A stretch of 64,000 nt of DNA. It comes from Pararge aegeria. Taxonomy: Eukaryota > Arthropoda > Insecta > Lepidoptera > Nymphalidae. Where the stretch lies: NCBI RefSeq assembly GCF_905163445.1, contig NC_053196.1:15711501-15775500 (forward strand), in the 5' to 3' direction. Position 1 is the stretch's first letter; every line of letters starts with the position of its first letter. Shown piece by piece: positions 30,958 to 42,112 of this stretch. The position numbers and the translations under genes are program-made. Below the pieces are notes generated by a model. It was not told the DNA's origin. It was given only the letters and a program-made list of their open reading frames with translations, and ran no database searches.

Positions 30958-31275
30958 TCATCATCATCAACAAATCACCGGCCCACTATGGGCATGGGTC
31001 TCTTCTAAGAATGAAAAAGTCGTAGGCCGTATTCTACCACGCTGTCCAACTGCGGATTGGTGGACTTCACACGCCCTTGAGATTGTTACGAGACTTCTTG
31101 GGCATGCATGTTTTCTCACTATGTTTTCCTTCACCGTTTAAAGTGAGTGATATTTTAATTGCTTTAATCAAAAACGCACATAACTCCGAAAAGTTAGTTG
31201 TGCGTACCGGGGCTCGAACTTGGTCTCCTCGAAAGGAAAGCCGAAGCCTCAGCCACCAGACAATCACCGCTTTTT
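30958..31275 (-). repeat. SINE family F, full length
   Basis: CATCATCATCAACAAATCAC tail, then GCCCACTATGGGCATGGGTC, CTTCACCGTTTAAAGTGAG and a head with GGGGCTCGAACTTGG and CAATCACCGC. Confidence 0.86.
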
Positions 31276-31276
31276 A

Positions 31277-31478
31277 AAATTGCCCTACAAGTTATCCCTT
31301 GACTGCAATCTCACGTACTGGTAAGTGATGATGCAATCTAAGATTGTAACGGGCTAACCTGTTAAGGATATAGCAGTTACATAAAATCCATACTCCGAAT
31401 CGGTTTCTACGCGACATCGTACTGGAACGCTTTATTTCTTAGCGTCATGTCTTTGTTGGTAGGGTGGCAACTAGCCAC
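31277..31478 (-). repeat. SINE family B, head missing
   Basis: ACTGCAATCTCACGTACTGG, GCGGGCTAACC-like block, GGTTTCTACGCGACATCGTA and GGTAGGGTGGCAACTAGCCA. A short family F piece follows to about 31530. Confidence 0.82.
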
Positions 31479-31874
31479 TCCACACACCTTTGAGAACATT
31501 ATGTATGATTCATGCTTTCAGGAGATTTCACACCCGTAAAAAAAAATACTTATGTACACACGTTAGAAGTTATAATTCTTTGGCGTAACAAGATAAAAAT
31601 CTTTTCTTTCTTACGCCTTATACTACGTTTGTAGAGAAAACAATAGAAAAAAGGTATTTAAATGCATTGAATTTTTAAAATAAGAATTGAGTTTTATTGT
31701 AAAGCATTATCTAGTTATCGGACCAAAGTTTCACAGAACATTAAAATTTGATATTTTTGTACAATTGAATCAATGAAACCACCGTAACGAGCCCGCAGAC
31801 TTTGACAATTATAAGTGTACACTTTCCTTTTTTGGAAACAGCTAACTTTACGGTGTCTGCTTTTTGTGATGGTG

Positions 31875-31983
31875 TGCGCGCGCATCGTAAAAAGTGAGCT
31901 GGCGGACGATGTATTCCCCTCTCACTCGGTTTCGCAACTACCTTCGTCCTGTTAAAATCATGTAATAATCATGTGCGCGCGCA
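31875..31983. repeat. Two TGCGCGCGCA palindromes, 99 bp apart
   Basis: Identical self-complementary 10-mers at 31875-31884 and 31974-31983 sit in AT-rich DNA. They lie in a stretch (31780-32060) that matches no other repeat in the window. Confidence 0.8.
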
Positions 31984-32967
31984 TTTCGTTACATCGTATA
32001 ATTTCACTCCCATGATTTTTTCCTAACGCTAAAGAGAGTATAACTTAACGTAAAAAAAGGTAAGATCGCAGACATGGTTTAACTTGAAGGTAAAAATAAT
32101 GTATGTTTTACCTAAGTCTACTGAGTCTGAAATAATAAAAAAAATTAAAGGGAAAGTCCCTTTAATTTTTTTTTAAAGTAGAGGTCGTAAGCAGCATCTC
32201 ATAGAAGAGAATAATATAGAGCATTCATCAACTACACTACCGAATGTGGGTTGATGGGCTTAGGTATGTGCATTTACTACGAACGGTATTTATCAATTCT
32301 TTTTCCAAAAAATACAAATTTCTAGAGTTTACCTGGTAACTCATAAAACCAAACTAATAAACCATACCTAATTCGCCTCGACATCACATGAGTAATTCCA
32401 TACACCACAAAACTAAACAGAACTTAGTTCCAGTATCTATTACACGACACAGTTTAGCAATCATACAGTTTAGAAACTTTTGTACTTGGCAAGCGATTCT
32501 ATAGCCATGTTGTTTTATAGACTTTTCTTAATTTCAATTAACAGCAAGCTCATATCTATTGGAGTGAATCATTTACATATTTTAACATAAAAAATATATC
32601 TTTAGCATATTTTAGTTATGTAATTCAGTAATAACACTATGAGAAGTTTTTATGCATTTTTTAAAGGCTTACATTATTGAGAAAATAAAGTTTTGTATCA
32701 ATGAATGTTTGTCAAACGGGAAAACAGAAATCGCACACGTAAAAATCTAAACGCAACAGATAGTGAATTTTTGTTTATAATTTTATTTTTGTTAGGTATA
32801 CAATAAAGTGTATTTTCATTTCATTTCATAGTGAAGTAACGTAGTAAATATATTCTCATAATAAAGATGAAGAATTTAGTCTTTATTGTTCGCTTTTGAC
32901 AATTTTTTTTAGTATTTTAGATGAGGTTAATTTTAAAAATCTTTTTTGCATTGATTATATTATTAAG

Positions 32968-33190
32968 CGGTGATAGCCTACCTGGTTAGGTTATGTTAGA
33001 GTGTGAATCCCAATTATTTACAGTTACCTTTTTCTTTTCTAAGTTAATTAAGCATAGCATTTTAAGCAATTAAAATATATCTCGCTTCACACCTGCAAGC
33101 CTGAGAGTTCCCCATAATTTTCTCAAAGATGGAGTCAACCATTCTGCACTGAGCCCGTGCCCTAACGAGGTTCATAAATGCGTTGAAATT
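32968..33190 (+). repeat. SINE family F, decayed
   Basis: Head GCGGTGATAGCCTACCTGGT, B-box-like GTGTGAATCCCAA, body GCCTGAGAGTTCCCCATAA. The end is shortened. Confidence 0.65.
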
Positions 33191-33644
33191 ATATTATTAT
33201 ATAGGAAAATACAATACAATTAATGACAAATAATGAATTTTATAGTAAAAATTTTACTATTTTTTAAAATTATTTAATGTAACCCAGATTGGTTTATTGC
33301 AATTTTCTTGAGGATTCCCATTTTTTTTTAAATTAATTGCAACCTATGTTATTTCTTGGTAATTAAGCTTTAATTTGTTGCAGAAATAGATAAATTTTGC
33401 CTAGTAACTTCGTAGCCTACAGGTACAACAAAAAATCATCCCTCTTTATAATATTGGTATAAATTACAAAATAAAATTCATAAGGTTAGAAATTTTTTAT
33501 CTTCTTTCTTAAGTATTATATGAACTGTACAATCACTAAGCTGCGTTATAACCCGGCGTAATTTTGTTAGTATATCCCGAAAACACCTTTATATTTATTA
33601 GGAGTAAGATTAACTTTGGCGTGCACAAGTAAAGTCTAACTTAT

Positions 33645-33737
33645 CACTGGCGACAGGCTTTTCGGTGTTAGAATTTAATTATACGACCGTGCGGCCGCGA
33701 GGGTTTTAGACTTAACCCAAGATCGCACTGGCGACAG
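33645..33737 (+). repeat. Direct repeat CACTGGCGACAG
   Basis: Copies at 33645-33656 and 33726-33737 flank a GC-rich stretch with GTGCGGCCGCGAGGG. No family assignment. Confidence 0.6.
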
Positions 33738-33885
33738 ACCTATTTCACTTCACACTTTAGGTACAAAAACGTATATACCGCAACTAATTTAGTCTCGGGC
33801 GTGTCTTGATATTACATATTAGTTTACTATTTGTTCCCCTATCTATTTATTGAACACCGAAAAAATATCCTTTTCTTTGCTGTAT

Positions 33886-34045
33886 ATCATAAGTGATATT
33901 TAATTGCTTAAAACGCACATAACTTAGACAAGTTTAAAAAATATCGCTTGTTTTAACGGTGGAGGAAAACATCGTGAGGCAACCTGAGCATGCTTGAGAG
34001 TAGGTACTCCACAATGTTTTCAATCGTGTGAAGTCCAGTAATCTT
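33886..34045 (+). repeat. SINE family F fragment
   Basis: AAGTGATATTTAATTGCTTA, GGTGGAGGAAAACATCGTGA and CAACCTGAGCATGCTTGAGA. Confidence 0.6.
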
Positions 34046-34205
34046 ATTTATTTTTTTTTAAACCCTAGGATTATGGCAGAAATAAGTTTAGCAGTGGTAG
34101 ATCTTTTTGTGCCAGAGCTTTGTGTATGTAGGGGAAATACCGTCATTATAAAAAAATGCTAGTGTTACACTTGGAGGAATTATCAATTATATAAATTTAA
34201 AGTGC

Positions 34206-34460
34206 ACATACCACGATAATATTTATGGATCGTGGATCCAAAAAATATTATCGTATTAAGGCAGGATTATTTTTTCTATCATTTATTATTTATCTTTTTT
34301 TTTTTTTTAATTATTAACAATGCTTAAATATAAATTTATTAGGCAGGATTTATTGTTATGGATCGTGGTCAGGTCGAGACTGAGTCCCATGGTGACCGTC
34401 GTCGTCTACGTGCAACTGGGTCGAAATATCGACAAATCCAAAAATATTATCGTGGTATGT
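34206..34460. mobile_element. Fold-back unit with 19-bp perfect inverted ends
   Basis: ACATACCACGATAATATTT at 34206-34224 and its exact reverse complement at 34442-34460 bound 255 bases. A third partial copy (AAAAATATTATCGTATTAA) is at 34240-34258. No ORF and no clear target duplication. Confidence 0.65.
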
Positions 34461-34555
34461 TCCCGTGGAACTATATTTAAGAAATGTTGATTAACCACGA
34501 ATATCTTAATTTAAAATCTTTAATTTAAAGTGCATATAAAAGTTTTATATTTATT

Positions 34556-34612
34556 TGAACTTGCGACCCTCAGGCACTCGCGGCCTGAGCGCCTTAACCA
34601 ATTCAGCTACAA
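34556..34612 (-). repeat. tRNA-like SINE head fragment
   Basis: On the − strand TAGCTGAATTGGTTAAGGCG and GGGTCGCAAGTTC look like A and B boxes of a SINE head from a different tRNA source. There is no acceptor stem, so it is not a tRNA gene. Confidence 0.5.
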
Positions 34613-34669
34613 CTCTATTATCGTCATGCTCATTTCTACTGCCAAGCAGCATTGTTTTAATGCTGTGTA

Positions 34670-34961
34670 CTGATCTAAAGGCTGTTGGGGCTACCTGGAC
34701 AAGGCTGGCGAGAGAGAGAAACAGATGGAAAAGGATGGAAGAGGCATATGCCCAAAAATGGGCATTCCAATTGACGTAGAATACATAAGATTTACATTAA
34801 ATACCTAACATTGACATACAACGATTTTATAAATGACAAAGTAAAATAATTAAGATTAAATTTAAGATTTTGACACACACACGAACTGGCTAAAATTACA
34901 ATGAATAAATTTATTAATCTAATTATAAAGGCTTCTTTATTATTATTATTATTATTATTAC
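34670..34961 (+). repeat. RTE-clade LINE 3' end, second subfamily
   Basis: Encodes the C-terminus GATWTRLARERNRWKRMEEA, YAQKWAFQLT and a stop at about 34780. About 150 bases of 3' UTR follow, ending in TTATTATTATT. It differs from the SRW-type RTE tails elsewhere in the window. Confidence 0.7.
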
Positions 34962-35062
34962 TGATCTAAAAGCGAATTGAGAGAACTCAATTATTACCTA
35001 CAATAAAATAGAATACAAACATACAAAATTTGTTGTGTTTGTTCACATTTTATGTATTATTT

Positions 35063-35325
35063 GACAGCCGATTGGCGCAGTTTGCAGCGACCCTGCTTTC
35101 TGAGTCCAAGGCAGTGGGTTCGATTCCCACTACTGGAAAATGTGTGTGTGATGAGCATTAATGTTTTTCAGTGTCTGGGTGTTTGTATGTATATTGCTAT
35201 TATTTATGTATATTATTTATAAAAATATTCCTCAGTCATCTTTGTACCCATAACACAAGCTACGCTTACTTTGGGGCTAGATGGCGATGTGTGTATTGTC
35301 GTAGTATATTTATTTATTTATTTAT
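35063..35325 (+). repeat. SINE family A, full length
   Basis: GACAGCCGATTGGCGCAGTT head, GGTTCGATTCCC B box and a long (TTTA)n tail. Confidence 0.9.
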
Positions 35326-35720
35326 ATAATTACTTTATTTCTGCTTTGTCAAAAATAATAGTAATTAATAAATAAAATAAATAATAGTTATTCCGGACTG
35401 CACTTTTGGATTGTAATTTTTAGTTTTCTTTTGTTTTTTTTTCTTATTGTATTATTTTTCTTATTGTGTGTATTGTCGTAGTATATTTATTTATTTATTA
35501 TTTATTTATTTATTTATTTTAGTAAGTCTTATTGTAGTAAGTTTTGTTTAAATTTTCGTATTTTTATTATAGTTTGTAGTTTTAATATCGGTCTTTTTTT
35601 AGTAAATGCTGTGCACACCTTTAAGTGGCTAGTTTAGAAACAAAATATTTGTAATTTTTCTTTACTATGTATTGTGAACACGCTGTTTGTGTACCTTTAA
35701 TAAATAAATAAATGTTTTAA
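35326..35720 (+). repeat. AT-rich retroposon tails, incl. SINE A 3' scrap
   Basis: Positions 35465-35510 repeat the last 35 bases of SINE A (GTGTGTATTGTCGTAGTATA and TTTA units) without the rest. A T-rich stretch ending CCTTTAATAAATAAATAAAT at 35693-35712 resembles a LINE 3' UTR with poly(A) signal. Confidence 0.5.
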
Positions 35721-36293
35721 GTCTTCCAGTGTGCTTTTACACTAAACGCTCGGATGACTAGTTCTGTGCGGAATACGCAAATATTAAAATATATTTACGG
35801 TATGTGAGCGTGACGGATGTGGATGTTCCGAACTCGAACCGTCATTAGTATTGTGTGACTTATATAATGTGTACCTACGTGTTATGCTTTGTTACGTTTA
35901 TGGTTGGACAGGATTTATTGTCATGGATTATGACCTCGTTAGCGCAGTGCTTTACTCTTATTTTTTTATAGCATTTTATAGCAATTGACGGACCTTTCCG
36001 ATGCTTGGAACTCCCCTGAGCTGCCCCCCTGGTTATTTAAAAAAAAAAAATTAACCCTTTTAAAATGTTTGGTGGCCAAGTTACAGACAGACAGACAGGG
36101 AAAAGTGAAACAAATACAGTTTGGGCTTCAGCGTCCATTATAGAGGGTCCTCTAAAAAAATGACACAAATACAACTATACCTACCTAAAAAAATCTCACT
36201 TGCCAAACCACCCTGATGGTAAGTTGAAACATATATCTTGTAAACACTGTATTATAGCATTCATTGCGATAGTTTGGAAAGTGTTCAAAATTT

Positions 36294-36487
36294 TTTTGTA
36301 TCACTCATGCGGGTAAAGTAGTATCTTGACGCTCGCTGTTGCGGTTGAAAAAGAACCGTTTGCCCATTTTAAAATGCCGTACAACATACAAGTAAACTTG
36401 TCGCACTAAAATTTTAAAATGGGCAAACGGTTCTTTTTCAACCACAAGAGCGAGCGTACTACTTTCCCCGCATGAGTAATACAAAAT
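36294..36487. mobile_element. Fold-back MITE, ~80-bp inverted arms
   Basis: Arms at 36294-36376 and 36409-36487 share GGTTGAAAAAGAACCGTTTG, CCCATTTTAAAAT, ACTCATGCGGG and AAAGTAGTA in inverse orientation, leaving a loop of about 32 bases. The arms could form one long hairpin. No ORF. Confidence 0.8.
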
Positions 36488-36617
36488 AGTATGTGCAACA
36501 AGTGCGACATCGATTACCCACTCAAGCGAATGACCGCACTCGCTTCTCTCGTGCGTTCAACTTCGCTTTCGTGGGCAATCGACAACTTGTCGCACTAGTT
36601 GCACAATATACTATTTT
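36483..36617. mobile_element. Second inverted-repeat unit abutting the first
   Basis: Arms at 36483-36520 and 36571-36617 share AAATAGTAT, GTGCGAC, ATCGATTACCCA-type blocks in inverse orientation. It overlaps the right end of the previous unit, so the two may be parts of one compound element. Confidence 0.6.
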
Positions 36618-36674
36618 ATCATATCGAAATCACTTCGGCCATAAACGTACAACTTACGGCTTATACACTTTGGG

Positions 36675-36902
36675 ATGCAAAGCTTGCAATTTAATCGAAA
36701 ATACTTTCATTTGATCTTCTTATTTAAGCTCATTAATAACCAAATTGATTCTTCCGTCTTACTCTCGCTCATTATTATAAATACTCGCGTTGAAACGAGA
36801 TTAAAATATTTGAAACCCTTGGTCCTAATTGTCTACAAGAACAATACTTCCTTTTACAATCCCATCGTTCGCATGTGCCGCCTTTATAATGATTTAGTAT
36901 AA
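36675..36902 (+). pseudogene. LINE ORF2 C-terminal fragment
   Basis: The frame reads LIFLFKLINNQIDSSVLLSL, NTRVETRLKYL and NPIVRMCRLYNDL before a stop. The FKLINNXIDSSXLLSLI motif is typical of the C-terminal tail of several insect non-LTR ORF2 proteins. There is no RT domain. It begins directly after the fold-back unit. Confidence 0.55.
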
Positions 36903-37044
36903 AGTAATCGTAATATTGACATTTTTAACAAAAGGATAAATATTTTAAAAATTCTAATTATTAAGCACTATCCCACATAATCTTTAGGGAAATTATATAT
37001 TTATTATTTTTTAAGAGTTTCTTTGTAGAAACACACAACACAAT

Positions 37045-37640
37045 TTAACAATATTTGTTCTTGGGTGAGATGAAAGCAGAGCGGCTTGCTTCCAGGCAAC
37101 CTTGTCATTAAGAAATTCATCAATAGTATAGTAACCTCGATGCATTAAATGTGTTTTTTATACATTCTTTAAACTTAATTAATGGTAAATCTAATATTAC
37201 TTTTGGTAGCAAATTATAAAAGCATATACTCAGCCCCACAAAGGTTTTCTTTACTTTCCTAAGACGATATGCTGATATAACTAATTTATGACCGTTTCTA
37301 GTAAGTCGATTGTTTATATCCACTTTTTTTTAAATAGATTAATGTTTTGTTTTACAAAGATTAAATTGTTATAAATATATTGCGAAGCTACTGTAAGTAT
37401 ATCTATTTCTTTTAATTTTTCACGGAGAGATTCGCGTGATCGAAGTAAGTATATTGTTCGGACAGCTCTTTTTTGTAATATAAATATAGTATCTATGTCA
37501 GCTGCTTTGCCCCATAGCAAGATTCCATATGACATAACACTATGAAAATACGCAGAATAGACAAGCCTAGCAGTTTCAACGTCTGTAAACTGTGTAATTT
37601 TTCTGACTGCATAGGCAGCTGAGCTAAGTTTACTCGCTAG
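37045..37640 (-). pseudogene. CR1-like LINE ORF2 C-terminus, frameshifted
   Basis: Same family as the element at 27521. One frame (37314-37535) reads SYGILLWGKAADIDTIFILQ, KRAVRTIY and SRESLREKLKEIDILTVASQ. A frameshift at the A-run near 37325 moves to a second frame with NNRLTRNGHKLVISAYRLRK and SICFYNLLPK. The copy is cut at 37640 within the RT thumb region, a typical 5' truncation. It is dead. Confidence 0.82.
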
Positions 37641-37705
37641 TAAATAAATAAGAATATTCCCTTAGTCGCCTCGTACGACACCCGCGGGAAGAAGATCTGT
37701 GGTTA
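37641..37705 (-). repeat. LINE 3' scrap
   Basis: On the − strand CCCGCGGGTGTCGTACGAGG and CGACTAAGGGAATA match a common lepidopteran retroelement end. Too short to classify. Confidence 0.45.
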
Positions 37706-37721
37706 CATTTATTTATTTATT

Positions 37722-37925
37722 TTTATTTGGAATACTTTATTGCACAAACTTAGAAACAATACAAGAAACACACAAGAAAAGAAAAAAAATAGGTAAAAAA
37801 AAACAATTAAAAAAAAAAAAAAAAAATTAAGTTAAATACAGTTGTGTGCAAAGGCGGCCTTATTGGCGAGAAAAAAATAAAATATATATATATATATATT
37901 TATACCTCTATAGTAATACAATCTT
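37722..37925 (-). repeat. LINE 3' UTR (family M), hairpin lost
   Basis: TTTATTGCACAAACTTAG, A-rich middle and TGTGTGCAAAGGCGGCCTTA. The hairpin position has decayed to TTGGCGAGAAA and is followed by an (AT)n run. Confidence 0.65.
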
Positions 37926-38797
37926 AACAATAAGTAGTTAGTAGTGTAACAAATATATTGTTCTAATACTATCTACACATAAACACAATCTGCTAGGTAA
38001 TAATTAAACAATCTGCTTTTGAAGATGGGTAGGGATTTGGAATTGCGAATTTCAGAGGGGAGGCTATTCCACAATTTGACGGACTTACAGGTAAATTACT
38101 ATAGTATCGTGTGTGACTAGCAGGGATATGTAAACGATTGTCAGAACACGATCGTAGATTTTGCTGCCCAATATTAGAGCCAAGAAAGGAAAAAAATTAC
38201 AAAATTACATCTGCATTCTGATCTGCGGTCACCACGCGCCACAAAATTGCAGTTTAACTGATCAATATTGATATGATACCTAGATATCTGTAGTAGTAAA
38301 ACGTACATACTAATTCTACGGGCATTCGCAGAGGTAAATTTATTTAGGGTGTGAGCCACAATTTAAATTGTTCCACATAGTTGGGAACCTGTTTTATGTA
38401 CCATTAAAACTACGCAAACTAAATTTATTTGACCGATGAAATTCTCTTTCCAGTCACCAGTGTACGCTAACATGATCGCAGAGTTGTTTTTTATAGAATC
38501 CACATGCTGTAAAGTTAAAGTAAAATGGGTCTAAATATGTTATAAATAAATAGTATCGATTATAATTTGTCAATCAAAACTCGGGTACAATCTTAAGATA
38601 GTGATGTTTCTATCAGATCCTTATCCAAATAAATAGTTTTATAGTTAAAATTGATTATGTACCTGCAAATTGCTGCTTTAAATTATTCAAATTGGACCTA
38701 TCGTTGCGGGTATAGAAATGCTAAAAGATATTAAATCCGATAATAACCGATTTGATGCAGACAAAGTTGTGCGGGTCGGCTAGTTATTCATGTTGAT

Positions 38798-38871
38798 TGA
38801 GTTTCAGGATGCGAAGATTAATAATTTTAGTAGTTTGTGTAATAAAAAAATAAATAAATAAATAAATAAAA
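38798..38871 (+). repeat. Family D retroposon, 5'-truncated
   Basis: GAGTTTCAGGATGCGAAGAT, TTTAGTAGTTTGTGTAATAA and an (AAAT)n tail. Its truncation at the opposite end from the A-rich tail supports + orientation for family D. Confidence 0.7.
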
Positions 38872-38980
38872 TAAAAATATTCGTCAGTCATCTTAGTACC
38901 CATAACACAAGCTACGCTTACTTTGGGGCTAGGTGCCGATGTGTGTATTGTCGTAGTATATTTATTTATTTATTTTATTT
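38872..38980 (+). repeat. SINE family A, 5'-truncated
   Basis: Starts at AATATTCGTCAGTCATC directly after the family D tail and runs to the TATATTTATTTATTT tail. Confidence 0.85.
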
Positions 38981-39401
38981 AGGCATTTCCCTGTACGTCG
39001 GGAATTAGAGAGAGAAATAATGTCTCTAATTTTATTTACCATCTCTGGGTAACTTTAAAATGTTAACTGAAAACAAGTTATTATTTTTAATAAAACACCA
39101 TAATATAATTAAGCGTTCATAACTTTGTTAAAAGTAAAAATAAGCAAATGAACCGCCTCTCGGTTCACGTTGGAGCGCCAAAGTGTTATTGGCAATTTTT
39201 AGAGCGCCGCAAACGAGAGTGTTTGTTTTTAATCTAAATAAACGTTTACGCTCTACAGCTGAAAAGCCTACCGCAAGATTCAACTGGAATGAAAAATACA
39301 TTTTGCATCAATTCACCTTGGCTGGTATAAGTTTATGTGAAGCATCACATAAAGTGAAGTACTTGGTTACTTGAAATTTTAGCTAGCCATTATGACTGAT
39401 G

Positions 39402-39487
39402 TATCACAGATCTGAAACGTGGTCGATTACTATGGACCTCATAAGAAGGCTCAGAGTCACTCAGCGGACGATCGAGAGGGCTAGAAC
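39402..39487 (+). repeat. RTE-clade LINE fragment
   Basis: GAAACGTGGTCGATTACTAT and GGACCTCATAAGAAGGCTC match the start of the RTE copy at 12160. Confidence 0.65.
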
Positions 39488-39494
39488 TCCGTTC

Positions 39495-39800
39495 GATGTT
39501 TTTTTTTAATTCTTTATTTATTCGGGACTTTTCTTAACAATAAAAATGTCAGCCCCATCGTTCCCTTTACGAAAATTGATATTTCCTTTCTCTTATCTTA
39601 ACTTAAAATCTAATAGCATTCTGGCTACCTCTGAATAAGGTGCCGCCACGATACTTTGCCAAATCCCCACATCATAAAGATTTATTTTAAATTTACATAT
39701 TAATTGGTCCCTCATTGGTCTATTCCGAACCCACTCCCCCAACAAATGCAAGACGTCTTCAAGTCTATATTACAAATATGACACTTAGGCCGTTCGATTC
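39495..39800 (-). pseudogene. LINE ORF C-terminus (zinc-knuckle type) fragment
   Basis: On the − strand a frame at about 39605-39770 reads LEDVLHLLGEWVRNRPMRDQ, NLYDVGIWQSIVAAPYSEVA and RMLLDF before a stop. Just upstream, in another frame, is RPKCHICN, a Cys-rich motif seen at the end of some R1/I-group ORF2 proteins. The frame change and missing RT show a dead 5'-truncated copy. AATAAAGAATT on the − strand marks its 3' end. Confidence 0.55.
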
Positions 39801-39966
39801 TTAAAATTACGAAAATTTATGCAAAGAGCATTAAATGCCAAAGCTTTCTAAAATAATAAAACCCGTGAATTCACACTCCATTACACAAGGCGAATTTGAT
39901 TGATGAATGACTTCTGTGATTACGAAGCCGCATCGATTGAAAGTTTCGTTCACTCATACAATATAT

Positions 39967-40206
39967 GGCGGCCGACTGGAGCAGTGGGCAGCGACCCTGC
40001 TTTCTGAGTTAGATTCCCACAGCTGGAAAATGTTTGTGAACATGAATGTTTTTCAGTGTCTGGGTTTTATTGTATATGCAGATGTATATTAAAAGTTTTT
40101 ATGTATATTATAACTAAAAATTTCATCAGTCAGCTTAGTACCCATAAAACAAGCTTTCTTTGGGGCTAGATGGCGACGTGCGTATTATCGTAGTATATTT
40201 ATATTT
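39967..40206 (+). repeat. SINE family A with damaged B box
   Basis: GCGGCCGACTGGAGCAGTGG head. A deletion removes most of CCAAGGCCGTGGGTTC before AGATTCCCACAGC. Body and tail are present. Confidence 0.88.
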
Positions 40207-40579
40207 CTATAATTTTACCTTTTTCTATGGATACTATTTCTTCCACTAATTCTTCTGCCTCGCTAACTTCTCCTCCATCTTCACTGTATAAGGATTTCAA
40301 CTGCCGATGACATATTGAGGTCGTCTATTTATGACCAGCGTCGTCGAATCGCCCAGAATAAAAGGATTGTTAATGGAAAATAAATATACAGTTTTGTACA
40401 TTCTCTGAGTTTTCAATAAAATATTACAGGTCTTCTGTCCTTTTCTAATCATAATCTTATAACATTAATTGCGTAATAAATGTATTTTCTTTCTTACAGC
40501 CCTTTCGATTATTTTGGCTGAAGCGCCTCTTTTAGGTTTCTTGTATAACAATCACCTTTTTTTTCTCAATAAGTTCAAG

Positions 40580-40884
40580 GTTTATTTAAAAATCCTATTA
40601 TAATATTAAGGATTACATGTATGATAAAAAAGCTTGGGTATGAGATGCTCTAACTTCATAGCTCAACATTTACTAGAAAGTGAGATGGTGATAAAAAAAA
40701 CCTGGCTAAGTTTTTTGTGCGCTCTTCTTAGACCAGGGCGCGTTTGGAACCCTCCTAGCTTTAGTTTTAAGTTAACGAATGCAGTTATCACCATTACTAA
40801 AATTAGTGTAACATATTAAATGTATGAACGCTTCATAAGTGCCTGTGATGAGGTCTACATGAAAAAATATTTTTGAATTTGACT
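40580..40884 (+). repeat. LINE 3' end (family C), + orientation
   Basis: CCTATTATAATATTAAGGAT, GAGATGGTGATAAAAAAAAC, TAGTTTTAAGTTAACGAATG and an ATTTTTGAATTTGACTTGG end. This is the reverse orientation of 23852-24275. Confidence 0.75.
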
Positions 40885-41163
40885 TGGTGCGTTATCTAAA
40901 TTTCCTAAAGAAATCTGATTTTTAATCGTAATTAAAAACATTCCGTAACTTTTCTTTCAACATGGAATGTGTTTAATGAACAGCTAGGCCAAGTTTCTAA
41001 ATAATTGGCGTCAGATGATACCAAGTCAGCCTTCCTTAAATTGTTGTGAACGTTACAGAAATAAACTTAAAGAATCTTAAGCATTATTAAAACTTTCTCT
41101 TAGTCATCCCTCTACGTCGTACTGAAGATCGCATTACAAGCAAATTCAAACAGTCTCAAAATT

Positions 41164-41425
41164 TTTAAATATTGGATAGAAGCAGGCGTTACTTTGCTAA
41201 AATCCATGATATATTATCGCCATCACTACTCACTGCTATGTACACATTTTTTATATAATCAACGCCTCAAATGTGCCTATTTCAATAAAGAAATATTTGA
41301 CTTTGACTTTGATCTGTTTAGTGTAGAGTATAAGGATTGAAGAAATTATAAATTACACCATACAGATTCTCCTGCTTTTCGCGGAGTATAGCAAATTTCA
41401 TAATTCATAAAAAGCTTAATTTTCA
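41164..41425. repeat. Family E palindromic copy with LINE C tail inside
   Basis: Positions 41164-41220 are the first half in + orientation. Positions 41268-41311 are a family C LINE tail (GTGCCTATTTCAATAAAGAA, TTTGACTTTGACTTTGA). Positions 41312-41425 are family E in − orientation (AGATTCTCCTGCTTTTCGCG). Confidence 0.75.
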
Positions 41426-41564
41426 TAATTCTAAATTTTTTTATTAACAAAAAAATAATAACTATATTAAACAACTAAAAACAAGAAATAACTACATATT
41501 TTCTCCATTTTTAAGTCGGTGCCAAGTAAAATGTAAAATTACTCAGTACACATATACTTTGTAT

Positions 41565-41975
41565 CCGATACCCCTTTATACAACGAGTTGCAGAATAACG
41601 AAATAATATTGAAGGATGCAAAAGTATATTTTGTAAGAAATCACCATGTAAAAACATTCAATAAAAAAAAGTATATTTAGTTTTCCATACATTTCAAATG
41701 TGCACTTATGACAACCGTATTGAAGAGAAAAGACCGATACGCGCTATATAATTACGTACGCTAAGCGATGCGTACCTGATAAAGTGGCAGGAGCTACATG
41801 ATTTTAATTTTGCATGTGATGTTAGGGCTCTATTTGATTTCTTAGAGTAAAAAAAATTTCAGTGGTTAACTCAAAAACTATTAGGTTTTCGGTATCACAG
41901 ATAAGTCTCAGAGACAGTGCATAATGCACCTCTAACGTATATAACGTATTACTTCCGTTTTCATTTACACGTTTA
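41565..41975. repeat. Unclassified dispersed repeat (family P), copy 2
   Basis: Partner of 1060-1560. It starts near CCGATACCCCTTTATACAAC and ends in TTCATTTACACGTTT. No ORF or tRNA-like head. Confidence 0.6.
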
Positions 41976-42112
41976 AACTTAAATATAACTTTCATACTTA
42001 AATACGATTAGGAGTAAACGAATAATCTCTTGATATGTATTTATATCTCTGTAACTACTTTTTTTCTTTGGTGTACAATAAAAGTGTATTCATTCATTCA
42101 TTCACTCTAGTG

